Shown here: positions 19,570-32,512 of the stretch, one piece after another
Numbering within the stretch: the first letter of the stretch is position 1
How the letters are laid out: each line of letters begins with the position of its first letter
Assembly: GCF_009905375.1 (NCBI RefSeq)
Contig: NC_133649.1
Location: forward strand, 223,965,275-224,029,274
From: Apium graveolens
Taxonomy: Eukaryota > Streptophyta > Magnoliopsida > Apiales > Apiaceae
Length of the DNA stretch: 64,000 bases
Direction of reading: 5' to 3'
Made by a program: the position numbers and the translations under genes
The notes under the pieces: generated by a model
The model's database searches: none
Seen by the model: the letters and a program-made list of their open reading frames with translations, nothing else
Told to the model about the DNA's origin: nothing

Positions 19570-22500
19570 CTATTTCCTTGATTGTCTAGGTTTCTTCCCA
19601 AGCCTCTTATTGTTCTCTTCTATCTGATTTTGGAGTTGTCTATGAAATTTAAGTTCATCAGCTTCTAAGAGATCTAGTAGTCCTTGCATTTCCAATAGAG
19701 TCTCATTGCTAGAGATACTCAATTGGTCCTCCAATCTAAAAAATCTTCTAACTCCTTTTTTATCCCTGAATTCCATCAACCAATAGGCCTCAAATGCCCT
19801 ATCTTTCCTGTGAAGGGAATAGATAGAGTTTTTGGGAGTGCATCTTTGCCTCTATTATTCCTCAGCTCCTCAATTTTCTTTAGAACTAATCTTCTAGCAG
19901 TAACATGGTATCCAAAGTTCTTTTTGAAAGATGAGTAGATCTTTATTAGCACAGATTGGCTTTCTAGAAGATTCCAGTGAAGTGGCCATATCATCTCTTT
20001 TCCTCCCTTGTATTTGAATACCCGTCTTTCAGGGAGATGTCTATGAGCATCAATTCCTCTAACTTCTTCCAATTCATCTAAGTAGAGGTTTATGTCAGAA
20101 AACTTCTTGATGTCACAGATGTACAGCATATCACCTTTGTTGACTGTGGATTTACATTTGACTAGGGTCTTGGATTTGAGAATCACCGGATTCACTTTCT
20201 TGCTAGCTCTTGTCTTTGTCTTCTTTGTCTTGAAAATAGGTAAATTTAGCTCAGGAATTGGCAAACTATTTCAGTCTACTGGCTCATCCTTAGGAACAAT
20301 TGGCTCACCATGAATATTCCTTGTTGGATCAACCACTTTGAATTCTTCAAATACCACTGAGGGTTTTGATGTCTGAGTTATAGTTGTACGCTTTTTGGGA
20401 ATTTGGTCTTCCTTTTCCTCATCACTAAAGTTCAATTTCCTCTTGGAATGAAGTTTGTATCTGAATCTTCTTTTTTGTTGTGGTTCAACTTGCACTTTCA
20501 GATCCTTAGGCTCAGCAATTACAGTTGGTTGTATAGGAATTTCTGTTGTGGATTTTACAACTTGAAGCTTGGCCAAGATAGCAGCCTGCTTCTTCTTGTG
20601 TTTAAGCTTTTTAGCATCCAGAGCAGCTTGCTTCTTTTCTTGCCTGATTCTTTCTTTCTCTTCCTTCTTAGCTTCCACAAACATGGGGTGACCAGCCACC
20701 ACACAAATTTCCTTACCATTTCTGTAAATCTTGGTTAATCTTCTTTTAAGTACTGAATCAGCTAGATCTTTGTAGAAGGCAATTGACCTAGCCAGCAACT
20801 TCTTCTCATCTGGCCTAGGTGTTTCATACACAGTATCCATAGGATTCTTGTCTGAAAACTTTAAATAGTTTCTTTTAGGTTGTATGATGAAATCTGCTTT
20901 TGGAGATTTGATGCAAGATGTTTGGCCTTTCTCCAGATAATTCATACTCATTTCATTCACAGAAATGTTTTTGACTTTAGAATGATGAGTGAATGTTTTG
21001 TCTGGCTTCTGAATTGGCCCAAACTTTTGTTGAATTTCTGCATTTATCTTTCTCCATTTTTCTTTCAACTCCTTCTCAACTGCTGCTACATCAATCTTTA
21101 GCAGTTTGCCATCTGTGTTTAGATTTGCTGCTGCTAGATTTATGATGTCAATGTTGTCCATGACTGGTGGCTTTATGAAAGCAATTGTTGGCACAATTAC
21201 TTTGCTGACTTGGATGTTTAGCACTTTCTGCTCCCCCTCACTCCTTGATCCCTCTTGACTAATTGGGACAATAGTATTTTCTTTCTCCCCCTTTTTATTA
21301 TCAGCAAGTTGAGTAGAAGAAGAGGTTTGTGGTGCCACTAGCTTCTGAAGCAAGTCTGTTTGTTGTGCTTGATGTAGATGAATAGCTGTTAGAGAGGCTT
21401 CCATAGCAGTCATTCTTTTATCCAAGGATTCCACCTTGGTTGCAAGATCAGTGTTCTTCCTTAGTTATCTTTTAATATCAATCATTGTAGCTTCTAGAAG
21501 TTTGGCATCCAATTTTTCAGAAATGTCCTTTTTCATTTGATCAATTTTACTTTTGATAGAAGTAACATCCTGATTGTGTTGAAAGCCTTGGATTTATTGT
21601 AATTGAAGAGAAGCAAGGTGTGCTTGTAGGAGCTTCTTGGTGCTGGCATTAGTTGTGGATTAAAGTGCAGACTGTGTCTGACTGATTAGTTGAATGAGGG
21701 TGGTCTTGAAATAATGTTCATCATATTACTTTGAAAATGCCCAAGATGGCATACCAGATCCGGAACTAAGGCCTACTTCTCCCCCTACGTCCAGTGACCC
21801 CTCTTCACTATCATCACCAAAGAATTCTTCTGATCCACCAGCTTCATAATCTATGTCATCACCAGCTGTAGAAGGCATAGCTGTGATGGAATCCTTTTCC
21901 CTTTGCATGGATTGAGTATTGTGCACTAAATTCAGCATCCGTTCTGCACTTTCATTGCCATGTCCAGCCAAAAGTTGATATGCTAAAACAGGATGAGTAA
22001 ATGTCTAAGCATCCAAAGAGGTGGAATCTATAACAGGTTGACTTTGCTGAGATAGATCCTCTCTGTTTGCCTCATTGACATTCATTAACTCACTAACAAT
22101 GATATCCACCCTTATTTCTCATGTACCTGCTTTTCTCTCATTATCTCTTTGTTCTTACATCAAGGGCTCCCCTTGGCTTCCCACACTCACACCCTCACCT
22201 TCACCATCTAAGGTGGGACTCCTCTCACTCACTTTTGTCAGTCCTGAAGAAATGGACTGCAATTATTCACTTTTTTTCTCTCCTTTTTCCTGGGAGCAAC
22301 CCAGACTCTCACTCAATTCACTCCCTTCCCTCAGTCCTAAGAGTAATTGTACTACTACTAAGTCTTCTACACTTGTAAGAATTGAGGAAATTTGAAGTTG
22401 TGCAGAGACACCGACGGATGAGGAATATCCATTGGGATAGTAGTTTGGCTATCCAGCGGATGACTGCTATTAGGCTTATCCATCGGGATACAATCACTAC

Positions 22501-24172
22501 TCGACGGATGATGAATATCTATCGGGATAGAAGAAATAAAAGAGTTTGGAGTAGAGACTATTGTAGACTCTGTGCAGATTGATGAAAATTTTGGCACAGA
22601 AGTTTCAACAGTCTCAGAAAGAAATGGAAAGTGAGCCAACAAATCATCTAAAAGATGATGCTCACTTGCTTGGATTTTTGGCTTCTCCAAGAGAGTTAAA
22701 GATGGAGAATTTGGAAGTGATGTATTTATCATGTCAACATCCAGTGAGTGTGTGGGAGAATTTGGTGTACCAGGTGCTTCAATTATAAGAGATTTTGGTT
22801 GTGACTCCACATTTATTGGAGACACATCAATCTGACTTTGAGATGGTGCAGTGACTGGGTCTTTAGCACCAGTTTGCACTGTGTGTGTGCCCTGTGCATC
22901 CCCAAGGGTTTTTTATCTTTTCTTTCTAGCATAAGTTTATGGTGAGCTAGTGTCCCTACCCCTTTTGGCCTGTGCTCCTGGTTGGGAGCTTGTTTCAATA
23001 GTGACACCCTTTTGGGAGGATGAAATTAGTAATGAGATTATTTCCTTATTAACAACCACAGTTTGTTGGGAAACTGTGGTGTGGCTAGGTTTGGTTACTC
23101 TTTTCTCACCAACCTTATTCATAGGGCTTTTTTGATTTTCACCATGTCCCTCACCTTTCTCACCCACCTTCACACTCCCCTCTTTTTATTTAGTAGATTT
23201 TGTAACTGGTTTCTTTTGAAAGAAACCAGAGGGGGCTTTCTTAGATTTGGGATTTGAAGTTTGTGATTTAGTAGCTTGGGTAGGCATTTGTTTGGTCATT
23301 GACACAGATGTCATTGCTACATTTGAAGGCAAAGAAATGTGTGAGGTTGGAAGAGTGGAGACAGTAGAAATTACCTCACTTACCTGAGGTCCCTCCATTA
23401 CTGGGAAATAGAAGAGGGGCACCTCTTTGTGGTGGTCAGCTCTGTTAAGATCTGCAATTATTCTTCTTTCTTGAACCCAACAATTCAGCTTGTTGGTTGG
23501 GTTCTCAATCACAATATTCTCAATGAGATGGTTAGCAAGCATCATGAAAAATCTAGCATAATTGACACTTTTACCTCTCTTATTGAGTTCTCCTAACTTA
23601 TAGCCTAACTTAAACAAGACTAAGTCACTGAAATTAAAGTACTTAGCAGTAACTAGCATGTAAAGTATGTTAAGCATGGATATGTTAATAGAATCAAAGT
23701 TGCTAATTTTACAAGAAAACACCTTAGTTACCACATCACACAGATAACTCCATTCTTTCCTAAGACCCAACCTTCTAATTTCACTTAATTTAGAGGTAGT
23801 GAGTGCATAGCCCATGGAATTAAGCATGTTAACTATATCAGTGTCTGTATATGGAGCAAAAATAGTATTATCAGGAATTCTAAAGCATGCTTTGACAATA
23901 TCACTTTTAATGCAAAACTACTTACCTTTAAGATTGAATGTAATGGTCTTATCAGTTGAGTTGTACACTACAGTTGTCCATATCTCCTCTACAACCTCAC
24001 AGTAGATGGTGGGAGATTTCATCATAGGATAGTTGAGTTTGTAGCCTTTCACAAAATCCATCATTTTGTGATAGTTTCTAGACTGTTGAATCTCCTTGTT
24101 CACTATAGCTGTGAAATTGTTCTTTTCGTAGATGTACCCAGTTTGAGACATGATTTTGACGACTGGTGCCAT
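19570..24172 (-). pseudogene. ORF3 of element D
   Basis: Same gene as ORF3 of A and E. It starts [10 protein letters not shown] at 24172 and ends RQSRK at 19570. The head domain is at 24172-23186, with K-L-S-E-I-R-R-L-G-L-R-K-E-W-S-Y-L and L-N-I-L-Y-M-L. The Ser/Thr/Pro middle at 22880-22370 is crossed by CGACGGATG words. A long unbroken piece at 21434-20271 encodes the coiled coil (AKKEEKERIRQEKKQAALDA) and KRRFRYKLHSKRKLNF. The C-terminal block 20264-19570 has PERRVFKYKGGKE and GVRRFFRLEDQ. It is broken by stops and frameshifts into at least seven pieces. No membrane segment is evident. Product and role are unknown; the conservation of head, coiled coil and tail blocks across three copies suggests a real protein in the ancestral element. 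Confidence 0.75.
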
Positions 24173-24770
24173 CCTGAGTTAAGACCGATCGTTCAGATAG
24201 ACGGGGGTAAACTAATGAGCTTGGATATTAATAAACTCTATAGAAGAGTTCTTAGAGATTGAAATTTGTAGAGAGAGTATTTGCTTTTGAGAAGAAAGAA
24301 GTTAGAGCAATTGAATCTTGAGAATGATAAAAGAGTAAAACAAAAATGAATTATGCTTTTATACTATCTCAGAAATAAACTGTCAAAAATAATAAAGTAA
24401 AATAAAGTGACAAATAAAAATTGCCCAAAATAGCCATTTAAAAATAAATAAACTGTAAAAATTCCTTCAATTATCCATCGTGTTATGCTTACAAACTATA
24501 AGTATACCCGATGGATAATGTTCAGAAATTTAATGGCTAGGATTGAGACAATATGACGGATGATAATAAATCAGTTATCCGTCGAGTTTTAAAATACTCC
24601 AATAAAATAATTGATTTTAGTAACAATTAATATACCGACGGATGATCAAACTCGATGGATAATGAGCATCCGTCGGGATGTAAATTTTGACTTAGCCAAA
24701 ATTTCATCCAAATCTGAAAAATTAATTAAATTTCTGGCTGCATTACAACTTGCAAAATATCTAAAATAAT
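24173..24770 (-). other. pol-ORF3 spacer of element D
   Basis: No gene. Carries the CGACGGAT-type words near 24473, 24509, 24555, 24580, 24635, 24650 and 24665, in both orientations, matching the spacers of A and E. Confidence 0.55.
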
Positions 24771-26231
24771 TCAAGAATAATTAAGCATACTTAACTCACT
24801 TACCAACCTTGAAAGGTAGATTCATCAAGTGGCTTGGTAAATATATCTGCAAGCTGTTTTTCACTTGGAACAAAATGAATGTCCACGGTACCATTCATCA
24901 CATGTTCCCTTATGAAGTGGTACTTGATGTCTATGTGCTTTGTTCTTGAATGTTGCACTGGATTTTCAGTTATAGCAATTGCACTTGTGTTATCACGGAA
25001 AATGGAAATTCTATCCACTTGTAGACCATAGTCGAACAATTGGTTTTTCATCCATAAAATCTGTGCACAGCAACTACCAGCAGCAATATATTCAGCTTCA
25101 GCTGTAGAAGTAGAAACTGAATTTTGCTTTTTACTGAACCAGGACACAAGCTTGTTTTCTAGAAATTGGCAGGTTCATGTTGTACTTTTTCTATCTATTT
25201 TACAACCTGCATAATCTGCATCTGAATAACCAGTTAGATCAAAACCAGAATCTCTAGGGTACCAAATGCCAAGTTTTGGTGTTCCCTTGAGATATCTGAA
25301 AATTCTCTTAATAGCTACTAAGTGAGATTCTCTAGGATCAGCCTGAAATCTAGCACAAAGACAAGTAGCAAAAATTATATATGTCCTACTAGCTGTTAAG
25401 TACAGAAGTGAGCCAACCATGCCCCTATAGCTTGAAATATCCACAGACTTTTCAGTAGTGTTTACTTCAAGCTTAGTTGCAGTGCCTATGGGAGTTTTTG
25501 CAGATGTGCAATCCATTAGTTCAAACTTCTTTCAAATATCATGAATGTTGACTAATGAATATTCCATCACTAACTTGCTTAACATATAAACCAAGAAAGT
25601 AAGTTAGTTCTTCCATCATGCTCATTTCATACTTACTTTACATCAATTTGGCAAACTTTTTGCAAAGTTTTTCATCTGTAGAGCCAAAAATAATATCATC
25701 TACATAAATTTGAACAAGTATACTAGAGCCATTAACATTTCTAAAGAATAAAGTTTTATCAACAGTACCTCTTGTGAAGTGGTTTTCCAAAAAAAACTTT
25801 GATAAAGTGTCATACAAGGCTCTAGGTGCTTGCTTCAGTCCATAAAGTGCTTTCAAAAGATAGAAGACATCATTTGGGAAATATGGATCTTCAAAACCAG
25901 GAGGCTGACTAACATAGACTTCCTCCTCCAAATCTCCATTCAGAAAAGCACTTTTGACATCCATTTGATAGACCTTGAAATTGGCATGAGCTGCATAGGC
26001 TAAGAAAATTCTGATGGCTTCAAGTCTTGTAACAGGAGCAAAAGTTTTATCAAAATCTATTCCTTCTTGTTGACAATAGCCCTTAGCAACCAATATATCC
26101 CTTCTTTTCTCTATGCAATCCACATAGGCCTCATCTTGAGAAAAAAGATGCAGATGCATTTTTACCTTCCAGTGGTGATAATTGTCTTTATCCAGAAAAG
26201 GAATTTTAACTCCAATATCCTTCTTGTTCAT
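24771..26231 (-). pseudogene. pol: gag-RT fusion by internal deletion, RT and RNase H (element D)
   Basis: The first ~41 residues ([29 protein letters not shown]) are the start of SIRE-type gag. They run in frame into RT text beginning [11 protein letters not shown] near 26095, so the rest of gag, protease, integrase and the RT N-terminus are gone. RT then shows [21 protein letters not shown] and the catalytic Y-V-D-D (25696-25707). RNase H shows Y-S-D-A-D-Y, T-A-E-A-E-Y and a D-N-T-S-A site. Breaks: a TAA in place of Gln after K-L-M near 25635, and frame changes near 25530 and 25165. The end is placed at the TGA 24771-24773 after M-L-N-Y-S, as in A. The start follows the primer site by about 45 bases, consistent with a gag start. 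Confidence 0.85.
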
Positions 26232-26277
26232 CTTGTTGTTTGTTGTGATCTTTACACTCTTTGTACTTCAAGAGCTT

Positions 26278-26289
26278 GCTCTGATACCA
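26278..26289 (-). other. primer-binding site of element D
   Basis: TGGTATCAGAGC on the - strand, two bases inside the 5' LTR end. It is complementary to the 3' end of initiator tRNA-Met, the usual primer of plant copia elements. Confidence 0.92.
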
Positions 26290-26291
26290 AT

Positions 26292-26500
26292 TGTTATTCC
26301 CTAACAATACAACAAGAATTACAGAATGGGGGTTGAATGTAATTTTGGCTTCTTTTTGAGATTTATAAAAATGTTCTAACTCAATATATATATAAGTGTT
26401 TTGATTTTCAAAGTGCGGAATAAGGAATTAAGTAAATCAAATATAAAGTAATAAAAACACAAGTCTTTAAAACTTTCTGGTGGATTTGAATGTATCCACC

Positions 26501-26552
<52 letters not shown>

Positions 26553-27354
26553 ATTTGAAAACTCTGTGAAGCTCAAGTTGGCTCACAGCTTCTTTACAAG
26601 TAAACAAACAAACTACAGAGAAATTCTTAACAGTTACAGCATTTTCTATTTCTCTTCTAAATGTGTTTGCTTAGTTGAGTTTGTTCTACTAGATACACTT
26701 GGTTTATATGTCACCAAGTTTACATGGTAATAAGACAAGATAATAAAACAAAACCTATCAAGTCTAATTCCATGCTACTTCATTACTCTATTCCAGCATC
26801 TTTGAATATCTTCATAATAGCATGGAAATGGTAATGCTTCTTTGTTCTCAATTTCCTGCTAAACAGGCTGCCAAATTCCTTTTGCAAACACCCAACGCAT
26901 GTGACTGTGTTGTCACTGTCAACAGATATTTAAATTGATCACCCGTCGGGTACATGCTTGTTATCCGTCGGGTAGCTTTAATCATCCGTCGGGTAGCTTT
27001 GTTGATCATCCGTCGGGTAGCCATTTGATACTTGACTTCATTTCACTTATGCAGAATTACAAGACATCTTATATTTACAATTAATCAACCTATTCTGCAT
27101 ATCTACTAGTAGTCAACATGACTCATATGCTACTACAGAATCTACACAAAGTTGTTTGCATAAATGTGCTACAAAACTTATTATTACATAAGCTACTCAC
27201 TCGATGGATATCAAATCATCATCCGTCGGGACTATATTGAATTATCCGTCGGGACTATATTTGATCATCCGTCGAGTGCTACAAAATTCACTAAGTTAAA
27301 TCTACCAAGGTGTTTTGATTAAGTTATCATCAAGTTCACAACATATTCCTAACA
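26292..27354 (-). repeat. 5' LTR of element D
   Basis: 1,063 bp, same ends as the 3' LTR. Hairpin 26477-26502, (AT)24 run 26503-26550, TATA inverted repeat 26698-26718 with one core change, word clusters near 26935-27020 and 27200-27275. Followed by the CTAGG duplication. Confidence 0.92.
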
Positions 27355-28100
27355 CTAGGCATATTTATTCGGACAAGGCGATTTTTTCTAGCCTCAAAAC
27401 TTCTGATGCTGGTGAAAAGCTCTACATATGGAATTCAGCGACTTTTACCATTAAAGGTGAAGGCACGATGATTCTAAAGATGACCGGGAAGTGTCTGACT
27501 TTGAAAAATGTACCTTATGTGCCTGATATTAGCAAGAACCTTGTGTCTGGTTCTTTGCTGAATAAGCATGGCCTTTATATTGTAATTGAGTCAGATAAAG
27601 TTATTTTGTCTAAGAGTGGTATGTTTGTAGACAATGGCTATGTAATCGGTGGGCTTTTTAAGCTCAATATTATGTCCATTAAGGACAATAATGAAATGAA
27701 GAATTTTTCTGCTTACTTGCTTGAGTCTCCTAATTTATGGCATGCTAGATTAGGACATATAAGTTATGATAGTTTACGAAGATTAAGTGTTAAAGAATAC
27801 ATATCAAAATTGAATTTCAATTCAAAACATAAGTGTGAAACTTATGTTGAGACAAAACTAACGAGAACATCTTTTAAACAAATTGAAAGAAACACTAAAG
27901 TGCTTGAATTAATACATAGCGACATTTGTGATTTAAAATTCACTCGACAAGAGAAGGAAATAAATATTTTATTATATTCGTGGATGATTGTACAAAATAC
28001 TGTTATGTATATTTGCTTAAAAGTAAAGATGAAGCTATAGATAAATTTAAAATCTATAAGAAAGAAGTTGAGACACAACAATAAGAGAAAATTAACCCCG
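27355..28100 (+). pseudogene. pol: copia element C: protease, GAG-pre-integrase and integrase start
   Basis: Continues the gene cut at 18311. The protease C-terminal part shows K-N-V-P-Y-V-P-D-I-S-K-N-L-V-S-G. The pre-integrase zinc domain shows L-W-H-A-R-L-G-H and a damaged C-x2-C (K-C-E-T-Y, second Cys lost). The integrase start shows L-E-L-I-H-S-D-I-C-D-L, with the first catalytic Asp. The frame holds to about 28040; a TAA follows E-T-Q-Q near 28082. After about 28100 the sequence stops resembling copia. RT of this element is not present in the window. Confidence 0.8.
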
Positions 28101-29028
28101 AATAAACAAATTAATGGATACACATAACACAATTATATAATATGAGCATTTTAAAATCTTGCATCTCAATTTGACCAACCAATACATGAGAGTATAATGA
28201 AATAAAACCTTGTCTGCCATAAACACAGCTGAAATTTGATGTTTTTAATGAAGAAATGATTCAATGACTACAAAATCAGTGAAAAATTATACACTTTTTA
28301 TTCCGAATGCAGAATTCAATCATTTGCATTTCAGCAAACATTTAGATAATATTAATAAAATGAGCTTAATGGTACCATACTTGAAATACAAGAGATTAAC
28401 TAGTGAATTGCTTAAAGAAATCTGTGTAATGATCTAAATAACTACAGAATCACACTTCTTATACATTCTCAAAGAAACTTATCCATATGATCCTGTACTC
28501 CTGTCCTGTTGTGTGGATAAATCTTGGTTTAGTCAAGACCGTGATTGTTCTTTCTGCAGCTGTCTGCATCCGAAGAGTTTAATACGATGCTAAGAAAATT
28601 TTACAGCACCCTCACTCTACAATAATAACCTGAAGCATTCATCTGCAAAATAAAAAAAGAATTAAACATTACACGATGCTAAGAAAATTCTCCACATTAA
28701 ATCTTTAAGGTTGTATAACTAAAAGTCCAGGGCTCTCTTCCATGTTCTAGCACCTGAAAAATAACTCACCAAAACATAATTATGCAGAAAATGTGAACAG
28801 CAGAGGAAGAGATTGATACTTCAAATTCAACGACTAAATATGACAACAATAAAAATGAAGTAAAATATGAAAATTACCTATTTTAGCTTTACCGAATACC
28901 TACATCTCTTCGTATTCGTCCGAGACATAGATCATGGACTCATCAGTTCCATTCTTTTGCATATCTGTGTAGTTAAATAAAATAAATGAGAACAAATAGT
29001 ACAAGATAATATTTTTTTATATATCACA
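28101..29028. other. non-coding left part of the hAT element
   Basis: AT-rich, with no reading frame I can assign and no repeat family recognised. Presumed 3' flank of the transposase gene. Confidence 0.4.
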
Positions 29029-31293
29029 TTAATATGAAATACTTATACCTTCTTCCAAGTCCTCTAACTCTTTCATTGATTCCTCGACATTCACAACTTT
29101 GTCCCTATCATTTTTCAACTTTGCACGAAGCCAATCTTGCCCACAAATAAGACCTTGCACTGTCTTTACTTTCAAATGAAATTTCACAAATAAATATACC
29201 AAATGAAGAAGCAAAAAACAGATTTATAATCCAAATGTAGATATTAATCTATTATATATGACCTTGGGAGTTAGAGAACTTCTAAATTGATCAAGGGTTC
29301 TTCCTCCTGTACTAAATGCCGCTTCTGAAGCAACTGTAGATACCGGCATTGCTAAGATATCACGCGCCATGCGTGCAAGTATCGGAAATCTTGGGCTATT
29401 AAGTTTCCACCACTTTAATATTTCTACATCATCTTCACCTCCTTCTTCATTCAAATACCGCTCAAATTCAGGCCTAGTACTCATATATTCTCCCTTTGAC
29501 CCCGTTGATAACTGAAACTTCTTGACTTTATCCAAGATACTACTTTTCATTGATTTAATTTAGGTTCACTTTGACTATCTCGCTCAAAAAGAGGGACACT
29601 AGCAGGCGTATATAATCCCTTATACTCATCAAATAATTTATATGCGACTTGTTGTATTTGACATAACAAAGTATCACCATCGTTTTCACCATACATGGCA
29701 TGAAGAGTAAATTGCAAGCCAACAATTTTCAGCATTCGGATCAAGAATGGCAGCCACATAAATCAAAATATTAAATTTCTCCAAATTACCCCAATATTTA
29801 TTGAACTTGTCTTTTATTTTGCGAGCCATTACATACAAGTCTAAATCACTTGCTTCCTCTAAACCTTTTAATATTTCTAAAGCGGTACCAATGTCAAACA
29901 ATGCACTATTAGCTGTTACACTCAAAGAAGCAGATACATTGTTGGTTAGAATAAAAAACCTTTCCAAAAAGACAATAAGTTTGCGAACAAGATCCCAATC
30001 ACAATCCTCAGGAGGTCCTATATTAATAGTCTCCCCGTCCCCGAGATCTATTTCTTTATGCAACCCAAACATGCCAAAAATAGACTTAAATTTTAAAGCT
30101 GTTTCTAACATTTCATATGTAGAGTTCCACCAAGTGGGTACATCAAGTGACAACAAGGATTTGCTTTCTATTTTCAGAACTGATACTAAATCCTTAAATC
30201 TCTGTAGCCTAGCAGGAGAATTTTTCACAAATTTAACAGCAGCTCGAACCCTTTTAACGGCTTGGAGATTATTTTTCAATTTTAAACCATCCCAAACAAT
30301 AAGATTAACTATGTGAGCGATACATCTCATATGCAAGTACTTTCCATTACTTATGGCACAACCTTTTTTTTGCAAATTTTCTACCAATTTACCACAAGCA
30401 ACATCATTTGAGGAAGCATTATCAACGGTCACGGTGAAAAGTTTAGTATCTAATTCCCAACCATTTAAACAAACTTCTATTGCTCTAGCAATCGCATCAC
30501 CCTTATGACTAGAAATTGGACAAAAATTTAAAATTCTTTTTTGTAACTTCCAATCTTTGTCTATAAAATGAGCAGTAAGACACATATAATTGATCCTCTA
30601 ATTAGATGTCCATGAATTCGTAGTAACACACACTCTTTGACACGATGATTTAAGAAATTCTTTTAACTTCTCTTTCTCTTTCAAATAAAGCTAAAAACAA
30701 CCGCGAGCTACAGTCATGCGTGAAGGTAATACATATTCTGGACAAGCTTTAGACATCATGTAATTAAAGCCGGGTTTTTCCACAAAGTGAAAAGGAAGCT
30801 CGTCTATGATAACCATATAACATAAAGCTTCCCTTAGTTCACTAGCATTTAAGACCCAATTTTTTAACCTCCCCTGCGCTGGTTTATCTTCAAGATGTTC
30901 TAAAATTAGTTTTTTTTGTTTCCCTTTTCCTTCTTTAGCGGGATTTTTCTGACAAGCAATCCAATGATTTCTTATATTTTTAGTACCATTATTGTTAGGA
31001 TCAGCAGCATAAATAACAGAATAAAACACACATTCGGCTCGACGCATACCTTCTTTGCTAAGATATATCTTAAAATCTTTCCAATACTCTGCCTTTTGTT
31101 TGGTGGGACCTGTAAGATATTGACGTTCCTCCGTAACTCCATCTCCTGCTCCTGAACTTTTATTCTTTTTTTGTGGTACAAGTGCTTCTTCACATGAATT
31201 ATCCTCAGAAATAGGTTGTTGTGTTGCACTGACTGTTTCTTGAGTGGGGTCTGCATCGTCTCTTTTCCGTTTGGATTGAATGGAGCTCGACAT
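29029..31293 (-). pseudogene. hAT transposase (BED finger, RICESLEEPER-like)
   Basis: The ATG at 31293 opens MSSSIQSKRKRDD. A BED-type finger follows (AEYWKDFKI ... N-G-T-K-N-I-R-N-H-W-I-A-C), but its first pair reads C-V-F-Y, so the second Cys is lost. The catalytic core 30585-29686 shows FTVTVDNASSNDVA, C-I-A-H-I-V-N-L-I-V and DVPTWWNSTYEM. The C-terminal dimerisation domain is at 29550-29224 (RFPILARMARDILAMPVSTV, A-S-E-A-A-F-S-T-G-G-R-T-L). A final exon near 29175-29029 (G-L-I-C-G-Q-D-W-L-R) is separated by an apparent intron starting AAG|GTCATA. Breaks: stops near 30690 and 30598, frame changes near 29730 and 29548. Inactive. Confidence 0.85.
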
Positions 31294-32334
31294 CTAGTAT
31301 AGAAGTAATGAATACAAGTAGTAATGAGAATCAAGAAGTTGAGCATATATCCTCAACAACAATTTTATTCAAATAAACTGTTTATTAAATTCTAAAGTTC
31401 ACATCAATGTTCACATTGGAAGCAGCAAGGATTATTTATGCTGTGTTGCTTATACTCGGCAGAATCAAAAGAAACAGATCAGAAAAACCAATTTTAATGA
31501 CTGATGTATTCGTAGTTACGTTCAAGACTTTAACTTCTATATATAAAATGGGGCATCTATGTAGCAGGAAGGGATTGTTCAGTCCTAAAGGTGGAGGCTA
31601 TCATTGTTCATCGACAACCCCTGCCTTTTAAAATTTAAATCGGTGTGACATTGATAATTGGACATAACAAGTTTCTGGTCCTGGATAATCTATCTTGTTC
31701 AGTAATGTACAAGAGACATAGTTATAGTTAGTTCAACGACAATAACTTGACTAACAACTTTCATATATCCATCACCTAAATTATCCCATGTACAGATCAG
31801 ATGTACTTGTTAGTCAGGGATATCATAATTAAAGAGAAGGATTCTTATTCAACTTACAAGCAATCACAACTTCGAGCTCCACAACAACAACCACAACTAG
31901 ACTAAATAGCACATCGAAAACAAATTGCTCACTGGTTCATTACTTCATTCTACCATTGATTGTTAAAATTCTCATGCGCTAATACATCAAAAACAATACC
32001 AATAAGTAAAATTTGTACAAACAATTCAGATAAAAACACCTAGATATTAACCCTAATTTCTATAAATTAAAAGAGAAAACTTACTTGGGTTACTTGAAAA
32101 TTGAAGGGTTGAACTTGAATATTTGATTTGAAATCCTAACTCTTGTGGGTCGTGGCTATGATTTTGATTATGCAGCGTATGTATAAGATTAGTATTGATA
32201 GAGATGACAATTGTTATTTGTTTGTGACTGTTGTACTTGAACTAAGTCTGTACCACGTCCACCCACGGCCACGACTTCTCTATTTCTATTTTTTTAAGAA
32301 TATTAAATTCAGTGAAGTATTATTTAAGCTAGCT
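31294..32334. other. 5' flank of the hAT transposase
   Basis: No supported gene; it presumably holds the decayed transposase promoter and leader. Short reading frames here lack recognisable domains. Confidence 0.4.
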
Positions 32335-32512
32335 ACCGGTCCAATCCGGTTTTTTCGGGTCTTTCCAGTTTTGGACCGGACCAGACCGAATACACAATTT
32401 TTTAACATATTTGGAATGAGGACCGACCCGGATCAATCCGGTCCGGTTTTTGGACCGACAGACCCGGTCCGGTCCGGTTTTCAGGTCCAGTACTTTTTCT
32501 TGTGTAGCCCTA
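32335..32512. repeat. hAT subterminal repeats and terminal motif
   Basis: At least eight GGTCCGG, GGACCGG or GACCGG words in both orientations within 160 bp, then CTTGTGTAGCCCTA at the edge. Clustered short repeats near the terminus are the usual transposase binding region of hAT elements. Confidence 0.7.

Larger units (their letters stand above)
18312..27354 (-). mobile_element. complete but internally deleted SIRE-like copia element D
   Basis: 9,043 bp bounded by two LTRs in the same orientation and by CTAGG duplications. Order on the - strand: 5' LTR 27354-26292, tRNA-Met primer site, gag start fused to RT, RNase H, spacer, ORF3, polypurine tract, 3' LTR. Most of gag, protease, integrase and the RT N-terminus are missing. 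The LTRs are similar throughout (roughly 95% by eye, not computed). It could only have moved with enzymes supplied by another element if the deletion came before insertion. Confidence 0.9.
28101..32512 (-). mobile_element. hAT DNA transposon, left end lost
   Basis: Transposase pseudogene on the - strand with a non-coding stretch on each side. The right end carries subterminal repeats of GGTCCGG/CCGGACC type (32335-32490) and a terminal motif that reads TAGGGCTACACAAG inward from 32512, as in plant hAT termini. No matching terminus was found near 28101. The flanks belong to different elements (copia C left, a G-family ORF3 right), so the left end was probably removed by deletion. Confidence 0.7.

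Noticed and set aside
26278..26289. Possible tRNA-Met gene fragment at primer sites
   Set aside because: Only 11-12 bases match and they sit next to LTR ends, so they are primer-binding sites; no cloverleaf is present.
29801..30316. 171-codon + strand frame across the hAT core
   Set aside because: Shadow of the transposase on the opposite strand, with no recognisable motif.
32143..32512. Apparent N-terminal extension of the G' ORF3
   Set aside because: The segment is the hAT subterminal repeat region read in frame by chance; the copia protein starts only after the hAT border.
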